Notes: generated by a model not told the origin, from the sequence alone. A stretch of 64,000 nt of DNA from Uloborus plumipes (GCA_038373865.1 JAXGGA010001065.1:1-64000); one strand, 5' to 3'. Shown: positions 1 through 12,090, numbered from the stretch's first letter. Translations and numbers: made by a program.

Positions 1-158
1 CTGTTTTTGCACGTCAAATATCACGTTCTTTAAGCACTGAAATGACACCGTGATAATATTACTGTTTTTGCACGTCGAATATAACGTTCAAGTGACACTT
101 AGCACCGTTATTTAACCAATAACACCATTTTTGCACCAAATTTGAACGTTCTGGTGCT
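1..158. repeat. short tandem repeat, period about 61-64 bp
   Basis: Two and a half copies of a unit beginning ACTGTTTTTGCACGTC, followed by a variant of TATAACGTTC, start near positions 1, 61 and 124. The third copy is more diverged (CATTTTTGCACC). The array runs off the left edge, so its full length is unknown. No coding potential is seen. Confidence 0.6.
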
Positions 159-159
159 G

Positions 160-378
160 CTGGGGTTACAGTTTATTACCATGAATTTTAGTTTTAAACT
201 AGAACCTCGGTTGCCAGTATTATACTGTTGTTTTTACAGTATAATATTGCTAAATTTTACGGCAGCAAACTGTAAAATTTCTAACTTTACAGAAATAATC
301 TGTAAAATTGCTAGTTTTATATTGCAACCTCAGCTGCCAGTATTAAACTGTAAAAACAACGGTTTATTTTTTGCAGTG
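160..378. mobile_element. MITE of the 'CACTGCAAAA' family, copy 1
   Basis: The segment is built from alternating blocks such as CTGTAAAATTGCTA and its complement. It ends in AACGGTTTATTTTTTGCAGTG followed by TA. The same terminal sequence and internal blocks recur at 3492-3728 and at 17686-19452. The left terminus is diverged and I could not place it exactly. A short non-autonomous inverted-repeat element is the simplest reading; no protein is encoded. Confidence 0.6.
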
Positions 379-384
379 TACTAG

Positions 385-690
385 TAGTTCATGTATGCAG
401 CTATACTACACTGCAACCTATCTTGGCAACAACATCGTGACGTTTGCGTGACGTTAGCCTATGAAAATCGAGCTAAATAAAACGTCACAGCCTACTTGGC
501 GAATTGAAATGTAACTTTTATTGTGCAATAGAATTACAACTTTTAAAAGAAGATACATTTTGTGAAAGAGGATACATTTTGTTCTGCAGCATTTTCCTTG
601 TGAGTGAGGGTGCCTTGTACTTTGCAAGTGAACATCGCGTTTCAATTTACCTTGTATTTGACTAAGAGAAAAATACGAACCATTAGGGAT
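385..690. other. no feature recognised
   Basis: Mixed-composition DNA between the MITE and the start of the diverged duplication. The short open frame on the minus strand here resembles no protein I know and has no convincing splice context. Confidence 0.4.
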
Positions 691-2503
691 AGACACTGTA
701 TACCATCGTTGCATGGAAACTCACCAACTGTTTATTTTAAAACAACGCACTCCCTGAGACGTAATTGATTGTCCTTGAGCCCCCTCCATCGTCTTTTGTC
801 AGAGCGATCCGTCTTCTATGGTGAAGATAACGAAAGCTGGAAAAGTTTATCTTTTCCTCTATCTGTCCATCCATCAAGTAGTTCGTCTTCCTAAATCCTG
901 AATAATCCCGTTTTTCACAGGAAGACGTATGATAGCTGAACGTGAGATAAAAGGATATTCATCGTCTACTGCACGGTGATGCATGCAACATAATTTCTGC
1001 TAAATAATTTACTGTTGACCTCTTTGTTATGACATATGAATCAAAATGTTTGCCCTTGTTGAACTTCGATTGTTTTACATGTTTTTCCGGGCGATGAGAA
1101 AATACATATGTAAAATAAATAAAAATTTACAACGTCTATAAGCACAAATAAGTACGTTTTTCAAAAATTCGAAAAAAATATTTTTACACCATTGAGCGAA
1201 GTTTTTCAAAGAAGTAAGTGGGTCCCCCTCATAGTGGAGATTTTAAAAGGAAAAGAATTGTTAGTGCTTGTTCTTGAACACATTCACTTCAAAACCGTTT
1301 GAAAACAAGAAAAACATGGGTTAAATGAAATAATGACATTCAATTTGAAAATCTTAATTCGCTTATTGTGTTTACTGCCCTTGACATTTCTTTTCGAATT
1401 CGATTTTCGTTTTTTTTTTTTTTTACTCTTCCACCTAGCAATAAAACTAGCAAAGCAAATTATATATAAAAATATCTTCAATGGGCTATGTAAAGCAATA
1501 TTTATCTGAAAAGTGAATTACCTGACGAATTCGTTTTGATTAAATATTAAACGATATGCATATTACCATTCAAAATATCATTCATAATGTGAAATAAATT
1601 CATCACGTATAATATTTTAATATAAAAGTAATTGCGTTCGTTTTACCTTGAGCAGTTTCATTTACTGTGTATTTAATGAAGAAATATAATAATTAAAACT
1701 TTTCTTGACAATACATAATCCACTAATTTTCATCATACGCTTGCGAAGTGTCACATTTCTCTTACATCCTTCCTACAGTTTACGTTTCATATATTTTTAC
1801 TTTTTTCAAAGTTACAAAAGAAAAGTAACTAAGAGCAAGCTAACTTAATAGGCTTTAAAATGTTGCAGCAAAAAAACATGAAACCAAAGCATGCAAAAAT
1901 ATAAATATGATACATATTAACTTTCTAAAAAAAACTCGCAAGATTATTCACAAATAATAACTTTTAGCGTTGTACAACGTCACCAATTGATTTCCATAGA
2001 CATTTACAGCGTTTTAACAGGATAAGTTAAAGATTGGAATTTGATTCATGGCTGAAGTGCATACCTTAATACTTCTGGGAATTATGCAGAGGAAATAATT
2101 TATTCGGGTATTACTCGATTATTAATTTCACCTTCATGAATATTTAAAAAGATTACGAAGCGGTGGGTGATATTTATCCGCTTCACATGATTTGCTTTCA
2201 GTGTCAACGAAAACAATTTTGGAAACATTCTAAAATTGTTAATTAGAAAACTGTATCACATTGAATTAAATAATTTTAACAAAGATATTTTAATTTCTCT
2301 GAAAATAGTTCTTATTTAAAACGACATAAAGGATGAGATGCGTATAAAATTAACTATTCTTTAATCAACAAATACAATTGAAAAATTGTGGAAAGGAATA
2401 CGTTTCCATTTGTTGCTTTAAATTTATTCTCAGCCATGTGCTATACTAAAATCTTTAGACTCGTAGAGCCATTAAATGGTTTTCTTAACACTATATGTTC
2501 AAA
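690..2503 (+). repeat. diverged duplication, arm A (partner at 16110-17580)
   Basis: This segment aligns in the same orientation with 16110-17580. The best-conserved block is near 780-930 against 16180-16320 (GATCCGTCTTCTATGGTGAA, then GAAAGCTGGAAAAGTTT). Further matches occur around AAAGGATATTCAT (950), TCATGAATATT (2135) and TTTTGGAAACA (2217), in the same order in both arms. No open frame is shared, so I cannot say whether it is an old repeat family, a segmental duplication or a conserved non-coding element. The right limit is the Tc1 insertion. Confidence 0.55.
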
Positions 2504-2505
2504 TA

Positions 2506-3457
2506 CACCCTTGTGCAAATTAATTGAAACAAACTCGAAAAATTGTGAAAACTAAGAAAAGAACTACTTTGTTTAAATTGATTTAAAACCAAAAATTTTT
2601 ATAACATAATATGATGTCTACAACTCTTTGTAAACATTTGGACACGATTCGTCATGGAATCTATCATTTTTTTACACTCATTTGTAATATGTGTGTCTAT
2701 GAATTAGCGCAGTGATTAGCTTCTCCATAGTTGAACAGTCCTCATGCAATAGTCGATTTTTGCATGCAGCCTAAAGATTCTCGATTGGATTGATATCAGG
2801 AGAGTTCTCAGGCCATTCAGATGTCTCAATTTGGTTCTCAGACATGAATTTCTTGGTAATTTGAACGCATGGAAAGGAGCTAAATCCTGCTGGAAAAATA
2901 CCGTTTCATGTGGGTATTGTTCCTTCAACACTAGTAAAGCATTTTATTTCCAGAATGGCAATAGATTTCTCAGAATGCATCATACTATCAACATTCTTCA
3001 AGGAACCAACCCCACTGTAACCGAGACAACCCCAAAACATCTTTTTAGGGTGATTTACGAATGTTTTCGTGTGGCAAACTTGAATTCTTTCACCTGAAGA
3101 TCTCCGTACGTCTTGAGTTCGTTGACCTTGGATAATGAAATTTATTTTGTCACTAAATAGTCGTTTCCTCTCATTTTTAGCTGCTCAATTCTTATATTTT
3201 AACACCCACTAATAGAGATTTTGCTTCATTGGTGGAGTCAGAAGCTGTCTCTTCATAAACCGATAGACTGGCCGACCGGTACAATAAGGTGCCTTTGAAC
3301 AGTAGAAAAGCTTCTGATTAGTGGAAAATGATGATAGGTAAAGGATTTAAGTATCTCATCCATATTTTTACTAATTTTAGCATAATCGGTGAAGAATAAA
3401 GGGAAAATTTTAAAGTCCTGAAAAAAATACTTTGTTTCAATTAATTTGCACAAGGTG
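2506..3457 (-). mobile_element. Tc1-like element, short degraded copy
   Basis: Terminal inverted repeats of about 25 bp (CTTGTGCAAATTAATTGAAA on the left, its complement on the right) are flanked by TA at 2504-2505 and 3458-3459. TA target duplication is characteristic of Tc1/mariner elements. At about 950 bp it is shorter than an intact Tc1 element (about 1.3-1.6 kb), and its transposase is broken. Confidence 0.85.
2716..3170 (-). pseudogene. Tc1-type transposase relic (C-terminal catalytic part)
   Basis: Read on the minus strand, the first part contains FSDK, QGQRTQDVRRSSGE and MFWGCLGYSGVGSL, which match the middle of Tc1 transposases around the first catalytic Asp. After a stop or frameshift near 2930, a second frame contains FFQQDLAPFHA, the second Asp motif (normally FQQDNAPCH), and a degenerate W..N..DI.P...LW stretch. 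The N-terminal helix-turn-helix DNA-binding domain is missing. With at least one frame break and a truncated N-terminus it cannot encode an active enzyme. Tc1-family identity is secure from the motifs plus the TA-flanked TIRs; the subfamily is not determined. Confidence 0.8.
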
Positions 3458-3491
3458 TATATCTTTCTAATATTTCTATTGAATTACAGTA

Positions 3492-3728
3492 CACTGCAAA
3501 AAAAATATTTTTACAGTATAATACAGCTAATTTTATAACAATAAACTGTAAAAATTGCTAATTTTACACTAAGTTAAAATTACGAATTTTACAGTAATAA
3601 ACTAAAAGTACTAATTTTCGGGTAATAAACTGTAAAATTGCTAATTTTACAATTTATTACTGTGTATTTTATTGGAACCTCTCTTTCCCGTATTGTATTG
3701 TAAAAACAACAGTTTATTTTTTGCAGTG
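3492..3728. mobile_element. MITE of the 'CACTGCAAAA' family, copy 2
   Basis: It starts CACTGCAAAAAAAATA after a TA and ends CAGTTTATTTTTTGCAGTG, giving terminal inverted repeats. The interior alternates CTGTAAAATTGCTAATTTTA and its complement, so much of the element can fold on itself. It is about 237 bp long and has no open frame. It is the most complete uninterrupted copy in the window. Confidence 0.75.
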
Positions 3729-3729
3729 C

Positions 3730-5224
3730 AGGACTCCATTTTAGCATCCTCTGCATTTAACAACTGCTCTCAAATGTTCATATTTCTCAGAAATAATTCT
3801 CATGGGACTTTTTTTCATTACATTATATATAATTGCTTTTAGCGTTTTTAATGCTCATAAAAATCATAGCACAGTTTACTTCTTTTAAAATCAAAAATAT
3901 CACGAAAAGTTTCTATGACACCTTAAATGCTCTCATTAGTAATTTCATGCATTCGATTTCAAGCATAATTAATACATCTAATTAAAAAAGAAAGTTAAGT
4001 TGGAGAAGTGCCGACTATGGAATAAGACTCATTATCGAGCAAAATAATGCAATGCGGGGCTAAACGAAGTTGCTTTTCTTTAAAGTTGGAAGAATACAAA
4101 AGTGGGAGTGAAGTTGAAAATTGGGTTGTTTGTATAATAGGACAGGATAAATTTCAAGTGCTCAAGGTGGTGGAAATTGATTTTGGCACCAAAAACCCCT
4201 CTTATATAGCTTCGTATGTACTGCGCTGGTGATTGAAATGGAGAATGTAGTTTATTTGAAAAAAACAATAGTTTATTTATAAGCAACAGAGACTTGTTTT
4301 CTAATGGTTTCTTTTGTGGTACCCTATTATAGGAAGCCTTCCGTTTAAGCAGCAAACAACACCTCCCCCCTCCCCTAGTTTTTTTTTTCTTTTTTTTTTT
4401 TTTTTTTTGTACATAACTGGAATTTTTAACTAAACTTTTTGGTTTAAGCTTTCAAATTAAAATGACCCTGATTTCAAGGTACTGAATTTATTGTTAACTC
4501 ATTATTATTTATTCCTCTCAATTACGTTTGTTGTCAGTGACGAAAACAATTAAGGTATAAGAAAACTATTTGTGGCTTTTACTACTATTTTTGTATCGGT
4601 ATTTACAGGGTTACGAAAACAAACATGTTTTATCTCATAGAGACCATTATTTCAGATACGAAATAAAAGGAGATGCGTTTTGCTTTTTTGCTGCTGGTGT
4701 TATGGTACAGGAGGAATTCACATATTAGCATAGAATTCCTTAATGCATGCCTATGCAAATTCTATAAAAAAGTAAAGTTTGGTAATGGTTTTCTATTATC
4801 GTTGCATATTAGTGCTATGATATTTTTTTTCGCACGACAAAAAAAAAAATTATATGTACTGAATTGTAAATTCACCATGCATAACGATATCAAAGAAGCC
4901 CTGCTGCCAAACAGAAACCGTTATAGGCTTTTGTGAGGGTGTTAAATCTGATTTCCGCTTTCTTTTTCTTTTTGGCCTCTTTGAAAGTTCCCATGCATGT
5001 TTTTCAAGTATCGATACTCGAATCCAATAATGCTGTCGAAATAGTGTTTTGCAAAGTGAAAAAGCCGCTAGACTTTTCCCCCAGCTTTACCTGGTATGTT
5101 ATTTACTTTTTGTTTCGCTGAAATGTTTTGATATAAGTAAAAAAATGTTTCAAAAACTCTTTCACGTACTAATTATTTTGCTCCTTTTGGAACGATAAAT
5201 GTTCTCTAAAGCTTAAACATGTCA
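3730..5224. other. no gene recognised; poly-T tract
   Basis: AT-rich DNA with a T-rich homopolymer region near 4381-4408. Several open frames of 60-90 codons occur on both strands, but they are biased to Phe, Leu, Lys and Ile and show no domain motif. I see no paired terminal repeats here. Confidence 0.45.
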
Positions 5225-5225
5225 T

Positions 5226-5462
5226 TAAGTATAAAGCAGTAAGTAACCACCCCTAAGCAAGGGCTAAGGCAGAAACATGCAATACACCACCAAGGTATTC
5301 TAATTTCACATTAGCTTCCAGTTTTTTTCGCTCTCTTTGCTTTATAAGAGGATTTTTACCTCCAACTCGACTACTTTCGTATTTCATGCTGATGAAAGCG
5401 GAATAAGCTCGAAACAGCTGTCCACGGATCGAAATAGCCGAGTTGATGGTGTATTGCATGTC
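5226..5462. repeat. dispersed repeat with 15-17 bp inverted ends
   Basis: ACATGCAATACACCACC (from 5275) is inverted at 5443-5461 (TGATGGTGTATTGCATGT), enclosing about 185 bp. The DNA just to the left (5238-5270, ACCCCTAAGCAAGGGCTAAG) resembles 9203-9222 (GCCCCTAAGCAAAGGCAAAA), so that flank is also repetitive. A MITE or part of a SINE is possible; I cannot choose. Confidence 0.5.
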
Positions 5463-5469
5463 ATTAACT

Positions 5470-6118
5470 GTTTCATGCATTTTGTTTACAGTTATATTTT
5501 CTTAAATTCTATGATTGCATTTTTACGATCTAAAATATGCAAAATGTTTAAGTTTAAATAAAAAAGTATATCGGCGTTTTTCAGCGTAAAATTTTAAAAA
5601 CTTTTCTTTATTACCGCTTGACTCAGAAAATATAACTACATGGTATGTAAGAGTTACGAGAACTTCCAGGTTGTAAAATTTAACTATGAATGTTTGGTTT
5701 ATTTTACTAACTTTATTGGAATTTCTGAATGAAATGAGAATTATCGATCTTTATTACGATCTATGCTTTATATATATGCTATTCCACATTCAGAGATTTT
5801 TTTTATTGTATTTTATTTATTTTATTAGCATTTATCTATTTATTCATTTTTTGATTTTAGGTGTAAAAAATGTGGTAAAATTAGAAATTATAATGCTTGA
5901 ACTTTATTTGAAAGACTCCCCCCCCCCCCCCACTCAAAGAAAAAAATCGTGATTGGAAAAATTAAGGTTTCGGAATAAGCTGTAAGATATTAATTTCATC
6001 CTTATTGATTACGAGAGCACAATCAACTTAAGAAATAACTTTGCTACTCTCTTTTTCTTAATCTTTTTTGTTTAACCTGCTGTAAAAGTTTCTTCCTTCA
6101 CCTCTTAAAGGGTCTATA
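5470..6118. other. no gene recognised
   Basis: AT-rich DNA with a short poly-C run near 5919-5930. The open frame at 5686-5952 is hydrophobic low-complexity sequence and ends in the C-run, so I do not regard it as a gene. Confidence 0.4.
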
Positions 6119-6475
6119 ATTCTGTGCCTCAGAACCAGGCCAACGTAAGTCCATTTTCGTAACTTTCCAGCAGAGGGCGCATGCTGAGGATGGGACTCAC
6201 TCTCTTTTAACGCAGCTGAATTATAGTGGATAAATTTCTTTAAAAGAAGAAAGGTGTGTATTTTAAGTAATGAGAATACTTTTCACCTGAAGAAGAACGA
6301 AGATGCTCAAGGAGCATATTTTAAAGACTACTAAAGTTTTGTAGCGATGTTTTAAAAAATTATTTTTTGCGAACTTATTTTCATTACTTAAAATACACAC
6401 CCTGTATACAATGCAGTAATAAAGTGAAAATCACCATTTTTGGACCTACGTTTTTCTGGTTCTGACGTACAGAAT
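6119..6475. mobile_element. TA-flanked inverted-repeat element, 357 bp
   Basis: The left end (ATTCTGTGCCTCAGAACCAG, then AACGTAAGTCCA) and the inverted right end (ATTCTGTACGTCAGAACCAG, then AACGTAGGTCCA) match over about 40 bp and are flanked by TA. Inside, a second inverted pair, GTGTGTATTTTAAGTAATGA (6252) and TCATTACTTAAAATACACAC (6379), suggests a smaller element nested within it. No protein is encoded. The TA flanks suggest a Tc1/mariner/pogo-type transposase. Confidence 0.65.
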
Positions 6476-6479
6476 TAAA

Positions 6480-7216
6480 TTTCAGATTAAATTTAATTGA
6501 AAGTATTTTGAGGGGGTTTTCTCGAAACTTTCTTCTCCATATTTTTATGAATGCAAGGTATCTGATTTTTAATCGCAAAAACGAACTTATGCTATCTTCA
6601 CTGCATTTGAAGCTTGAGCAGTACTGCTCGCATCTTGGCGTGATTTACTGTCCCGGCGGAATTTGTAATCTATACGCTACTTGTTCAAGTGTTGGAAACT
6701 TAGTAATTTTTGGGAAAACGAAAGTCGGGAAAACTACATGATAAATAATAATTGACGATAGTGAATTTACGTATTGCACATCAAAAATACTACAGTGTAC
6801 AGAAACTTCAAAAATCACAGCACTTTCTAACATACTATTACATTTCAAATAAGTATCTATTTACTAAATGACTGAAAATTCCTTTTAGCAAAAAGTAAAG
6901 TTGATTCTTCACTAAACTAAAAAATGTTCAGCACATTACAAACAACTATAACACAAACACAATGTACAACTAACTCTTGCAGATAATAAAAAAAGAATAA
7001 ATCGCTGCTTAAAATGTCCATTTTTTTCTATCTAGTACTTTATAAGTACTCTTATCTCAGTAAAAAGAATTATAAACCATGGAGGGCACTCCATAGCAAT
7101 CCTATTTATTAGGTCGAGTTTCAGTCTTATTTTACAGCGTGAGTGTCATCTTTTCTTCTAACTTAACAGGCTTTCTGAAATCAGTTATGCATATAACTCA
7201 GAAATCTGTATTTTTA
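6480..7216. other. no gene recognised
   Basis: Nothing beyond short open frames without recognisable motifs; no paired repeats noticed. Confidence 0.4.
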
Positions 7217-7727
7217 CCCATTAATGCCTAGTTTCCCTTTTTAGGGACGGTCCAAAAAAGGCTCCCAATTTCCCCAAAATGAACATTTCAGCCAAAAAAT
7301 AGTGTTCAATTAGTACCTTGGTATTGTTTCAATTCGTTATTAACAAATTGCAGCACATAACTATTGTAAAGTGTGTTCTGTAGCAGTTTTAATATGATCT
7401 TTATCAAAAATGATATCGTTCACATTCTCAAGAAAAAAAAATAAGTTTTCAAAGTTATCCGCAGCTTTCCAGTTTATGTTAATTGCTGATTTTATTTCTT
7501 CTTATAAAATGTATTTTTAAATATTATATGGTAGGCAGAAAAAAATTTTAGTAAAAAAAGTATGTACCCTCTGGGGTCTATCGTAACTTTTAAGGGACAA
7601 TTTTTCTTTCCTTAATAAAAAAAAAAATTTACATAATATTTTTTTAATTATTTTTCCTGTCCATTAAACACTGTTTGTAACCAGTGTACGAAATATCTTT
7701 GGAAAAAAAATGTCAGGCATTAATGGG
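7217..7727. mobile_element. piggyBac-type MITE, copy 1 (511 bp)
   Basis: The ends are CCCATTAATGCCT and its inverse AGGCATTAATGGG. The right flank is TTAA; the left flank is TTTA, probably a decayed TTAA. TTAA targets with CCC termini are typical of piggyBac-superfamily elements. The interior matches the inverted copy at 49649-50167 (for example TTCTCAAGAA, TTTTCAAAGTT and GCAGCTTTCC in the same order). No transposase is present. Confidence 0.7.
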
Positions 7728-7731
7728 TTAA

Positions 7732-9186
7732 GATTATGCTAACATTATAAATAATGTTAACTACAAATTTATTATGCAGTCTAAGTAAAAAACACTGTTG
7801 AGTGTTTATCGAAAAATTCGTACTGTATCAGCATTTTTTTGTATATACTAATGCTTTTAAAAATAACTTCAAAATATCAGAAACAAATACATTAAGTTAA
7901 ACTTGTTTTGCGGTAAGCCTGCTTACACTCACCGTCAGATGAATAAGTGATTGACTGCAATTTTAAAGACGCTTGTAAAAAATCTTCGCTAATGCGATTA
8001 TTGAGTTATATTTCTCAAGGGTATCAATACAAAATAAAAATTGAATTAAATTTAAAAAAAAATGATCAGCGCTGTTTCCATAGTAAACAGTGGCATATAT
8101 CCTTTCAATGGCAGTCTGTAAAAGAACGAAGCGTAAAATAATCATCATGTGAAATTAAAAACATACACACTATATCATCTCGCATTTGATTAGTGTCCAG
8201 GTATTCGCACATAATAAATTTGAACGTTGCCTTAATATTTTCCCCACATTAAATCTAAACATAAATTCTCATTTGTCGACAAGGGAGCTCGGTTGGACAC
8301 TTTAGTTCCGCATCAGTTTGTTTCAATCCGGATGTTAATTACAGTAAATGTCAGGCAAGAAAGCTTCGTCCCGTGAAACCACCTTTCTCGGAATTATGAT
8401 TGGTAATAAAGCATAGTTTCAAAGTTAAATGGAGAAGCTTGCTGCAGACATCCGACAGTTATTTATGAAGCGGATGAAAGAGTTTATTTGCTAAATCATG
8501 TTAAACTTAAGCTGATGTTGGACGATATTCGGGGAATGATGATGTAAGGAGTTTGGAATTTCGGTTACGTTTGATAAGGAAGTAATGGTAAAACATTGTC
8601 GCCGACCCAGTAGTTTTTTGAGCATAGTTTAGTTTAATGTGTTATAAAATATTATAATTATTTTACACTTAATTTTAAAGTTATCTCACATTTGAAAAAA
8701 ATTGGTCTTAAATTAAAAAAAAAAAATATGTATTGATTTTACGTATGATACTTGTCATTGCCAAACAAATAACAACACTATTAATACATGTAATTATCGT
8801 AAGTAGTATTTCAAAATAAAACGTGTAATACGTTAATAAGAATATGTTTGGAGACCAGGAAGCAATACAGCTTTTTTTACATTAAAGCCTAAACAAAAAA
8901 AGTTTCGCAAACTTTAAATTTTAATTAATACTGTCTATAAACTACCTGTTTATCAACTATCTCCACTATATTGACTGACTGACTATATCGACTGATTTGT
9001 CGTAAATGGCAAAGAGTTAGAACGAAAAGAGATTTAACTAACTGAGTCTCGTTTTTACACGAGGAAAGGTACAAATCATCTTTGCCCACATGGAATCCGG
9101 TCGTATTTAGCAAACCTGGCTGTCGACGAATACAATTTGAAAATGTTAAATTCTGCAGAAAACAAGTTGCTCCAAGAGTTACTGAT
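7732..9186. other. no gene recognised
   Basis: AT-rich DNA. The block 8270-8580 is slightly richer in GC and includes short non-repetitive stretches, but it has no open frame with recognisable motifs. Confidence 0.4.
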
Positions 9187-9388
9187 GTTAAGTAGTAAAA
9201 TGCCGCCCCTAAGCAAAGGCAAAAGCAAAAAGAACTACCCCTAGCAGCACAATCTCATCGGCCGATGATCGGATTCCGATAAGTTCTCATCGGGAATTGC
9301 TCCGATATGTCTCATGGGCCAAACAGAATCCGAGCAGCAAAATCCGATGAGTTTTGCTCGAAATACGAAGATATATGGAGTAATTTAC

Positions 9389-9704
9389 GAGCAGTGCAGT
9401 CCCGTGCCGATAAATTTAGGATCAATTTTGGATGAAAATACGATGCGATTTAGATCAATACGCGAGCAGTGCTGTTCTGTGGCGATGAATTTAGGATGAA
9501 AATACGATATGATTTAAATCAATATACGAGCAGTGTAGCTCGTGGCGATGAATTAAGGAACAATTTTGAATTAAAATACGATAAAAGTTGGATCAATATA
9601 TTAGCAGTGTAGTTCCGTGGCGATGAATTTTGGATCAAAATACGATGAGAGTTGGATCAATATAAGAGCAGTGTAGTTCCGTGGCGATGAATTTTGGATA
9701 ATTT
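9389..9704. repeat. minisatellite array, alternating 64/74-bp units
   Basis: Five units begin with (G/T)AGCAGTG at 9389, 9464, 9528, 9602 and 9666. Spacings of 75, 64, 74 and 64 bp arise because alternate units carry an extra CAATTTTGGA-type block. The core GTGGCGATGAATTT...GGATC is shared. The array is interrupted at its right end by the SINE. Confidence 0.75.
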
Positions 9705-9895
9705 TCTTTTTTTTTCTTTCAAATGGGGCTGCAGTAGAGGCACAACCTTTTACAGACCTAGTGCGATCCCCCAATTAAGAATCCATTCTTTCACGATTTT
9801 ACGCACCTCGAAAATCCGCCGACTGCCCAACTCTAGGATCGAACCCGGGTTATCGGCGCGGAAAGCCGACGTTCTATCACCACGCCACTAAGTCG
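9705..9895 (-). mobile_element. tRNA-derived SINE
   Basis: On the minus strand the element begins near 9895. It has an A-box-like TGGCGTGGTGATAG (9887-9874) and a B-box GGGTTCGATCC (about 9846-9836), the internal RNA polymerase III promoter of a tRNA. Between them lies an anticodon-stem-like TCGGC/GCCGA pair. A tRNA-unrelated body follows, ending in an A-rich tail (the poly-T run at 9705-9722 on the plus strand). No clear target duplication was found. Confidence 0.75.
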
Positions 9896-9948
9896 ACGAT
9901 TAATGAGACCAACACTGCATATTTAATAAAAATTTGTGATTGGGAAAA

Positions 9949-10440
9949 TTTTCATTGGAAAATTTGATCATTACGACCTCTTTCCGATAAAATCTGTAGC
10001 TTGGCATATCTTCATCGGAAATTTGATCGGAAGTATGTAGTTTTCCGATGAAACATAGCTCGGCTAATTTTCATCGGGAAATTTGATTGAACCGATATTG
10101 TTTCCCGATGGAATACAGCTCGACATATTTTCATCGGGAAATTTGATCGGAAGGATATAGTTTTCCGATGAAATATAGCTCGGCTAATTTTCTTCGGGAA
10201 ACTTAATCGGAAGGATATCGTTTTCCGATGGAATATAGCTCGGCATATTTTCATTGGGAAATTTGATCGGAAGGATGTAGTTTTCCAATGACATATAGCT
10301 CAGTTAATTTTCATCGGGAAACTTGATCGGAAGGATATTGTTTTCCGATGGAATATAGTTTAGCTTATTTTCATCGGAAAGTTGATCGGAAGGATATCAC
10401 TTTCCAAAGAAAAGTAGCACATCGAAGACCGTGGTCGGAT
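9949..10440. repeat. 60-bp minisatellite, about 8 units
   Basis: Units start with TTCATCGGGAAATTTGATCG-type sequence near 9949, 10010, 10069, 10129, 10189, 10249, 10309 and 10369. Each contains TTTTCCGATG and AATATAGCTCGG. Because 60 is a multiple of three, the array gives an artificial open frame on the minus strand with a 20-residue repeat; this is not a gene. Confidence 0.85.
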
Positions 10441-11094
10441 ACTGATCGGTAGGGTGGAGCGAAAAAAATGAATTTTTGATTTTCGTTAACGGGTACCTTT
10501 CATTTACTGTGAATGAGGATAAGTAACAATTCTGTAAAATATTTCACTTTTGCAACGTCATCTTTAGTCTGCGCATTTGGCCTAAAGTTTTGAAATTTTA
10601 GATTTTTTTAGATTTTTCAAATTTTTAAAAAAAATATTGCAAATGATAAAACTAGTGACGGGTGGTTATTAAATGGAAGAAAAAGGTTTGAAATATACAT
10701 GAAATTTTTAAAAATCATTTCAGATTATAATTTCAGTCTGCGCATTAGGCCCAAAGTTCATCAAATTTTCAGAAATTTCCGATATTTTCAATATTAGCAG
10801 AAATTTTATAATTCAATATTTCCTCTCAATATTTACTAAAAGTGCCTTCAAAACATTTTCTTAATCATTTTGTTGTTTCTTTGAACTACTCAACTCTATG
10901 CTTGCTCATTGAAATTACCCAGGACTCACCACGAGGAAGTGGCCGCACTTTGGGTGCCACTCGCGCTCCCCTTGCTTCCAACCGATGAGAGCACACATTT
11001 ACATTTCTTAGACAAGTCAGAAACAATAAATTGTTTCTTTGAGTAGGAAATTGTTTGCATTGGTTTTGATGGATGCACTACAAAGACAGGAAAA

Positions 11095-11640
11095 TAAAGG
11101 TGTAATACGGAAACTGGAAGAAAAACTTGGTAGACCTCTGTAATGGAACATTTGCCAATTACATTTGAATGAACTTAATTTGCTGCATTTTTTGCAAAAG
11201 CTAGATGGACCTACCAGTGGACCAAAGTGATTTTTGGGCCTGTTAGACGAAGCTAAACATGTTATACTTTCAAATCAGTTCAATATGAACCTATAGAATT
11301 TGTCATTGATCAGATTGATTTTGACAATAAAAATGGTTCAAGTACTGAGCAACAGTAACTTCATGAGATGAGCAAGGTAGTTTTGACTGGGAAAATATCC
11401 AAAAAAATGTGAAACAGAAGTCCAAGAAAGCTTTCCCTAGTCAGATGTTGACTACAGCAAACAATCTTTAGACTATAATTTTTAAAAGAGTTCATAACTT
11501 TCGCGGGTAAAAGTGTCCTTGCTCTTTTAGGATGAAGTACAGACGTTACTAATTTAGCTATGAATTCGTGTGAGATTTTAAAGATTATCTCTCCGGGAAA
11601 AGCAGAAAATTGTATTCACATCTATTCAAAACAATGTATA
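11095..11640 (+). pseudogene. degraded transposon-encoded protein, family seen but not named
   Basis: Plus-strand frames contain LEEKLGRPL, then a stop, then WNICQLHLNELNLLHFLQKL, and DGPTSGPK. In another frame EPIEFVIDQIDF and STEQQ follow, and further on there is LTTAN. I recall this order (a GRPLQW..C.LH.NELPLRH...LDG.T.GP-like block, then FEPIEF, then W-LTTAN) from repeat-associated uncharacterised proteins of arthropods, but I cannot give a superfamily. Stops and frameshifts occur about every 30-40 codons, so it is dead. Its place between the long TIRs suggests it is what remains of the element's own transposase. Confidence 0.45.
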
Positions 11641-11644
11641 CTTT

Positions 11645-12090
11645 GCACCCAAGAAATATGCTGTTATCAAATGTATGTATGTCTGTTCCTTATACAAATC
11701 CAGTTTTCGTCGGATTTTCAACAAACTTGGCACAGAGGTTCCCTGATGCATTAGAATTCACATAGGCAGAGGTTTTGAAATTTAAAAAAAATCCAAAAAG
11801 CCCAAAATTCAAATCTTTTGTCTCAAAATGGCCATTTTCTTATAATTTTGAATAGATAGAGTAATAGAGATAAGACTTTAAGCACACAAATTGATAAAAT
11901 GTAACACATTTAAATAGGAGTATTTTCCTACAAAGATTACGATCAACAATGAATTATCCATTTAAGGCTCAACTATTTCTTTTTAGCATGAAATAAGTTT
12001 TTATATTCCCATGTGGATAGAATTCATTCAAATATTTTTTAGAGCTATGTTGTATTAATAAGCACCCGGGCAACGCCGGGAAATAATCTG
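11645..12090. repeat. secondary repeat inside the TIR element
   Basis: The block from TATGTATGTCTGTTCC to CACCCGGGCAACGCCGGGAA includes TCGTCGGATTTTCAACAAAC and CTTGGCACAGAGGTT. It reads like a separate dispersed repeat: the CCCGGGCAACGCCGGG palindrome is a motif I recall from arthropod repeats. Boundaries and class are not established. Confidence 0.35.

Noticed and set aside
9836..9890. Functional tRNA gene
   Set aside because: A- and B-boxes are present, but no acceptor-stem pairing could be made and an A-tailed SINE body follows.
10012..10254. Minus-strand open frame with a 20-residue protein repeat
   Set aside because: The 60-bp minisatellite happens to be divisible by three; copies outside the frame carry stops.
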